A stretch of DNA of 64,000 nucleotides from Blasia pusilla. Taxonomy: Eukaryota; Marchantiophyta; Marchantiopsida; Blasiales. A program made the translations under genes and the position numbers. The stretch covers positions 24,738,001 to 24,802,000 of the forward strand of contig CM114273.1 of assembly GCA_050084515.1 (NCBI GenBank), read 5' to 3'. This document shows, one piece after another, positions 58,814 to 64,000 of this stretch. The notes beneath the pieces were generated by a model, which saw only the letters and a list, made by a program, of their open reading frames with translations, was not told the DNA's origin and searched no databases. Each line of letters starts with the position of its first letter. Within the stretch, counting starts at the first letter, position 1.

Positions 58814-61800
58814 TCACTTGCGTTGGGTAAGTATAAGATTTTCCAGCTGTTCTAGTTCTGGCTCCGCCGCGCTCCACCACTCGTCATCGTCCTTGATGTC
58901 CTCTGCCTGGTACGACTGTACCTTCAGTTCCACCGACTCAACACTTTTAGATTGTTGTAGTAAAATCCACCACAATTCATAGCATTCATAAGACTCCAAT
59001 TCCTCATGTAAGCCCACGAGTGTACGAAGGAAAATCATGCGGCGCATCTTAGCATTGAAATCCATGCTGCGGACGCATATTCCTTCACATTGGAACTAGA
59101 GCTATGGGCATTGATTCTACCATGAGCATATTTCTACACTTCTAAATACTCGGCATGTCATCTGATGGCGAAACCATGAGCACTAGATTGTGATCATATC
59201 TTCCCTTTAGCCCACGAAAGGAAAACGATACACCGGACAGGTAAAGTTTGAAGACGCTCATCCAGACGTGGAAAGTAAGCGAGTGTAGGTTCTTACACCC
59301 GACTGCCTCCTACAGGTTTCTTTTGACATGCCAACCCAAGCAGCTACACAGCGACTTCTACTAGCAAAGATGGCGACAGGCCAGCCTGATGCGAAGCGAA
59401 GTGCCACTGTGCGCGAGACTGATATGAAAACATTTTCTTAGTAAAGCTAGAATTATGGAGCATATATCTCACTGTTTCCCTTCTTTTTTAAATGCCAAAG
59501 CTTTTCACTGCTCCTACGGCACCGCCTAGATCAACCCTCAATTCACGAGATCGGAAGTGTGGCCGTGAGAGGGCTGTGTCCGTGGAGTCTTTCAAAGTTT
59601 GATCATTGAGGGGCTTACGTTACCTTCGACCTGGACTGAGCATGAAATGTGTTCGCATTTAACATTAGGAATTCCCCGATGTAATAAAAATATACTCGAC
59701 CCCTCAGACATGTCGCATGTAAGTTGGCTTTCCAGTTCCTCTAGATCAAGCCGACAAGCATGCAACTTTCGACAAAGAGAAATTGTATTTTAAGGGTTGC
59801 AATAGAAACTGCGATCCACTCGAAGGGTGCCATGTAGAAATCGACTGACCTGGCTCGAGTCTTGCGATGGTTGTAGGCAATCATGCGTATTGGGCAGGGT
59901 AGAGACTACTTCCTCCCACCATTTTTCATCGTCCCATTCTTCTCCGAAAAGCCTGATCTTGTCTCTCCCTTCTTGAAGGATCTCTTGCTCCAAATTACAG
60001 CCGATGTGCGCTGTAGAGAGAGGGAATTCAGACGGTATCGTATGTCTTGGAATGGGCCTCAGAGGTGAACGGTATCCTGCGACGAAACGCAAGACATAAA
60101 ATTAGAGCGGACGAGACAAACTCCCAAGTCTCGAGGTGTTAGAAGCACAGTAGCCTTCCAGGACGGCAGTGATCGACTCGAAGCCGGGAAAAGGACTCGA
60201 ATCAGACCTCAAAAGTCAACCGGTTCCGTTCAAGAGTAGAACCATAAATTGTGAGCTTTTCTTTTACTGAGACTACACAGTAAATAGCTGCCAATCAAGA
60301 AATGAAGAGTTCCGCACTGAAATATATTTCTAAGATTCTATGCTCGTGTGGTCGACGCGAAATTACTAGTAATACTTTTTACAAACTGTGGAAAATCAGC
60401 AGATCAAATTAAACACTGAGACTAAAAGTCACCAGCGTACATGCACGACCAACCGTTTCTTTTCACCATCGATAAAACCAAGGGAAACTGTAAAATCAAG
60501 TAACCTATTAAGATCGAGTTTTATATACATATATTATGGCAAATCCCAGGCAGCGATGTCTCCTAAGAACGCCTCTGCTGCTTTGCGATCAGTGCAGTTA
60601 TGACGATGAGAGTACGTCTGTGCTGCATCAGAAAGCTCCGTGTCCATTACACGACCTTTCCACTCTTAAGGCACTCAACCGATTCACCAGGGCTTTCAAA
60701 GCTCCAAAAGGTAAAACTGGAAACATTATCCATAGTTGAAGGAAAGCTGGATGAATGAACACAAACTTTCTTGGTTAGCGACAATACACACCTCGGCAAT
60801 CAGGATCGTGGCATTTCTGATAGTAGCCAGCTGTACGAAAGTCGACAATATACATGACTGCGCATGACAGACACCAATAGTGATTTCGCCTCAGACCCAA
60901 CACATATTTTAGTGGGAAGGAAGCCCGAGAGTAGTCCATCGATGTGTTCAATGATGTAAAAAACTGCCAGGAAAATGAAAGAAAGTTGTGGTTGACCATC
61001 CACTTGAAAGGCGGAATATGGGACAGACCGTAAGAACAGTGTCAAATCAGAATATTTAAAAACAAAAGAGAGAAGAGACAAAACACGATTAGCGTGTGAA
61101 GTTAGGTGTGCAAATAGAGAGACGGTGATGCAATGCTACGAAAGATCGGAGCATGGGAGTGGAGAGCTCATAGCTAGTTCTTATCCATAATCATGACCGA
61201 CGTAAAGCAAGACAATCGAAATTTTGGGAAGGACTGAATCGCCATCTAATAGGGGCTTAACTGAAGAGCACCATTATTGCTTTTATGTGGCCTCCCAACA
61301 TTCTCACAGTAACGGTTGTCCGAGATGTTGTAGACCACGACACCATATTCTGCAAACCAATACCAGCTTCGAATTCTACCTGCAATAGTTTACGGGCCCA
61401 ATTTGTGAGCACATCAAAGTCAGAGCCGGCACTGCAAAGAAGTACTGATCGTCGAAATCCTGAGATTTCCTCTCAACACTACACTGCTTTCACGAAATCT
61501 CGGTGCCTGTATCAACTGTTAGTTCTGCTCATGACGTGTCTAGCTGGTTTCACACACTCTCCAGCGTAAACGAGGATCTAGTAGAAAGTGAATTATACGC
61601 TTCACTTCATGGTACGCAGCACCAGTGGATACACAAAAGTTTTGATGCGGTCCTCACAAGTATATATACTCCTCTGGCCTCTGGTTGTCTGCCTCAAAGA
61701 GGCAACCCTCATGCAGCACAAGAACCTTGTTTTCACATGTACTGGCGAAGCGGAGTTCACTAGGTCACATGGTATGTTCTTGCGGCACCATGACACACCA

Positions 61801-63229
61801 GGGCCCACAAACCAAAATGCACCAGCTAACTTCGTACCAACGACTACATGCCATCGTCGTCTACTTCTCTTATATCGGGATGAATTTACGAGAGCTGATA
61901 TTTTGCACTGAAAACCGCTGGTGGAGCATCATTGAATCTAGTGGCCATCGAAGTTATTGCATGACTGCCGTAGTTTCCAGATAACGTGTGCAAAGGCATG
62001 TTGCAATCAATAGAGGCTCACCCGGAATATTGCCAATGCAAGCGACAGACTCTACAAATATATCCAGAGCTGGAAAAGGAGATTTTCCCGAAATGCAGAA
62101 AGCCCCAGGTCTTCTTTGTGGAACAGTCGGATTCTCCTTCCATGTTGCGAAGTTCAGTGTCCCTCCACGACCCGTATCCTTCCTTGGTCAAAATACATTT
62201 TGTATAGATTATCAGGAGCTGTTTCTTTACCGAATAAATTGCATTAAAAGTAATTTACAACAGGACATCCAACCACCACAGAGACCACCGCTGGCTAATT
62301 GTTTATCGTCAAGGCCATCTATACATCGATGATATACAATACCCTTTTACCTCTGGCCCAAGCGTGAGAAGTCGTTCACAGTCGTCTTCCACTCGGCAAA
62401 TAAGAGATTCCATTAATACTTTCTTCTCTACCTGAAAGCATCAGGAGCGTTAAGAAAAGGCTAGTCAGAGACAATCCGTTTCTAATGCTATAGTTTGTGT
62501 GCAAAATTGGCACTTCGAGTGCTCTCATACCCACCCACTCAGTGATTGACAACCATCAGCTCGATCTGAGTGTTAAGGAGACGGTTAAGAGAACCTGGGA
62601 ACAGGAAAGGGATCAATCAAAATTCTCGACCCAACTCGCGTCCGATTAGCTCTTCGCAACCTACGGAACCACCATGACGGAAAGAAAGACAAGTTGTTAC
62701 ACAAACAGGTGGTAGTTATTAGAGATTTCCGAGTTTACGTGGATCTTCTTGCATACCAAAGTACTTGACATACCAGGTTTCGGCATCGGAAACGATGCGT
62801 CGGAAGTAGCCTGGCCGTTTTCCCGGCCTTACTGGAGAAAGGCAGACGGAAGCTGCGATTCCGTGAATATACTGCTTGATCTACAAAGAGACTGGTGTGA
62901 AAAGACTCATGAGACTCTCCTTGAAGAACAAAAAGGCGGCTTAAATCTTCATCGCTTTCCTGAAGTTGATGTATTTTCTTGCATATCTGCAATCATGACA
63001 TTTATTTCCCTCAGGCCAATATACGAGCGTAAGCTCCATCACATAGCAAATAGGTAGTGCAGCTCCTGCATCATCAATAAACGCTCAACCATAACACATC
63101 TTAGTTGATAAGGTAGAATCTTCTGAACAGGTTAGCTTTATGTTACCTTTCCGACGAAATGCCCGACATGCGAGTTATCTTTGAAAGCTGATCGAGGTAC
63201 ATGAATGATCAGATGTCGAGAGAACTTAT
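58814..63229 (-). CDS. PRIMPOL: PrimPol (DNA primase-polymerase), 3' exons; 5' part uncertain
   Basis: Archaeo-eukaryotic primase family enzyme that primes and extends DNA past lesions at stalled forks. Exons deduced from splice sites and frame (minus strand): 63229-63147, 62986-62774, 62431-62351, 62178-62022, 61379-61272, 60857-60792, 60076-59910, 58915-58814. All junction phases agree. Motif II is S-R-H in DKFSRHLIIHVP (first exon). Motif III Asp is in LFVDQAVYSRNRSFRLPFSS. PFPALDIFVESVACIGNIPG follows. The zinc finger is split over two exons: RYCENVGRPHKSNN and YYQKCHDPDCRG, matching the family Cys-x6-His...Cys-x4-Cys ligands. The C-terminus RSPLRPIPRHTIPSEF then carries two acidic WW patches (EEWDDEKWWEE and DIKDDDEWWSAAE) before a TGA at 58816. 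The exon starting 62178 and the last splice choice are the least certain. The catalytic D-x-E exon upstream was not found. Codon integrity suggests a working gene. Confidence 0.88.
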
Positions 63230-63547
63230 CTGTTGCAGGTAAAATGATTAACATAACTACTACTTGACTAAAGAGTACTGATGACAAACACGAAGTCAGG
63301 TTTACAGAGTATTGTGTAAATAAATGGACCATCATCTAATCTTTCCGTGAGACTTTCATGGCCCTTCCAAAAGCTTAACATCCTATTGATCCTTTCTGAG
63401 GTCAGAGAGATGGACTTTGTGGAGCAAAATTTCTGTGCAGGATCACAGGAGAAGGAAAATAGATTTTCTTACAGCCTCAAAACAGACACATGGTCTCTCG
63501 AAATGTGAAATACACGAGTAAGTTGGACATCAAATAATTCCACTTAC

Positions 63548-63625
63548 ACCAGAGTCCCAAAACCAGTGAGACACATTCAAACACAATTTCTGGATTATCT
63601 GCCTTGCATTCCTGGCTCTTATTGT
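63548..63625 (-). other. Candidate upstream PrimPol exon
   Basis: Open stretch reading NKSQECKADNPEIVFECVSL followed by VLGLW and a perfect GTAAGT donor. Its end phase is compatible with the exon at 63229. The pattern N-K...N-P resembles the segment after the catalytic strand of PrimPol, but about 25 expected residues before K-F-S-R-H would be missing and the acceptor is weak. Confidence 0.3.
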
Positions 63626-63744
63626 CTCCAAAATAAGTTATTTCCAAAAAGTCTCAAGGATAAGCCGTTAAATCCACGTATTAAAGCAATTACAGCAGTT
63701 TGAAGATTCATCTTTTAAATAGATTCCCTCAGCAGCACTCTTAC

Positions 63745-63807
63745 CAATTCCATTGTTGTGTCTGTAACCTCAACAACATCACACTTCTTTAGAAAATCTA
63801 TGATAGC
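63745..63807 (-). other. Candidate exon of unknown assignment
   Basis: 63 bp (21 codons, AIIDFLKKCDVVEVTDTTME then L) bounded by a good acceptor (TGTACTCCAG) and a GTAAGAG donor. It looks coding and lies in the direction of the PrimPol 5' end, but I cannot match it to the family. It may belong to PrimPol or to another gene beyond the window edge. Confidence 0.35.
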
Positions 63808-64000
63808 CTGGAGTACAAGAAGCAAAAGAAACTCAGATTTTATCGAACAGTACATCTGTCACTGAATGAAATATATAAGATTGAAAGAATGTACTTCTAA
63901 TGCTCTTTTCTGCCAAATATCAAAAGTGAGAGTCTTCATTGGGTAGACAAACCAACATAGAGATTCTTGCTCTTCATAAAACACAGTTGCCAGGTGTAAC

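Noticed and set aside
1-64000. CRISPR arrays, bacterial operons, rRNA genes or organelle insertions
   Set aside because: None seen. The tandem repeats lack CRISPR spacing and the gene structure is eukaryotic.

Overview
This looks like nuclear DNA of a green plant (streptophyte). Two host genes are recognisable. One is an intronless UDP-glucuronate 4-epimerase, a pectin-precursor enzyme of plants, at 16546-17862 (minus). The other is a multi-exon PrimPol (primase-polymerase) gene with plant-like exons at 58814-63229 (minus), whose 5' end lies at or beyond the right edge. Most of the rest is old, nested transposon sequence, as in large plant genomes. The species cannot be fixed from the window. 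An early-diverging land plant (lycophyte or fern) is only a guess from the element types.

Layout. 0.2-5 kb: a broken MULE-type DNA transposon with a palindromic 66-bp minisatellite upstream of it and related units in a putative intron. 5.4-10.9 kb (minus): Ty3/gypsy-type element A (LTR, gag, protease, cytosine-5 DNA methyltransferase, start of RT). 10.9-12.1 kb: copia 3' half. 12.4-14 kb (minus): a second gypsy lineage. 15.2-15.7 kb: minisatellite. 16.5-22 kb: epimerase gene and a GC-rich upstream region. 23-27.3 kb: a 45-bp minisatellite, a SINE, three short Helitrons and an interrupted LTR. 29-31 kb: RNase H remnant, (TA)n tract and an A-type LTR. 33.5 kb: second SINE. 34.7-40.8 kb (plus): element B, the second methyltransferase-bearing retrotransposon. 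42.4-43.1 kb: a head-to-tail Helitron trimer. 45-53 kb: nested copies C/E (plus) and D (minus) of a closely similar retrotransposon type, with RT, RNase H, integrase and a C-terminal PHD finger. 53.4-56.2 kb: a long inverted repeat, an LTR-like repeat and a second copia copy. 58.8-64 kb: PrimPol.

Most notable is a Ty3/gypsy-like family whose polyprotein order appears to be gag - aspartic protease - C5 DNA methyltransferase - RT - RNase H - integrase - PHD finger. Copies A and B keep methyltransferase motifs I, VI, VIII and, in A, X. Copies D and E keep the PHD finger after the integrase. Copy B fuses the start of methyltransferase motif X directly to the PHD linker, which ties both modules to one lineage. 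As far as I recall, methyltransferase-bearing retrotransposons have been reported from charophyte algae and dinoflagellates. The combination with a PHD reader, and its presence here, deserves follow-up. All copies are decayed, so activity would have to be sought elsewhere in the genome.
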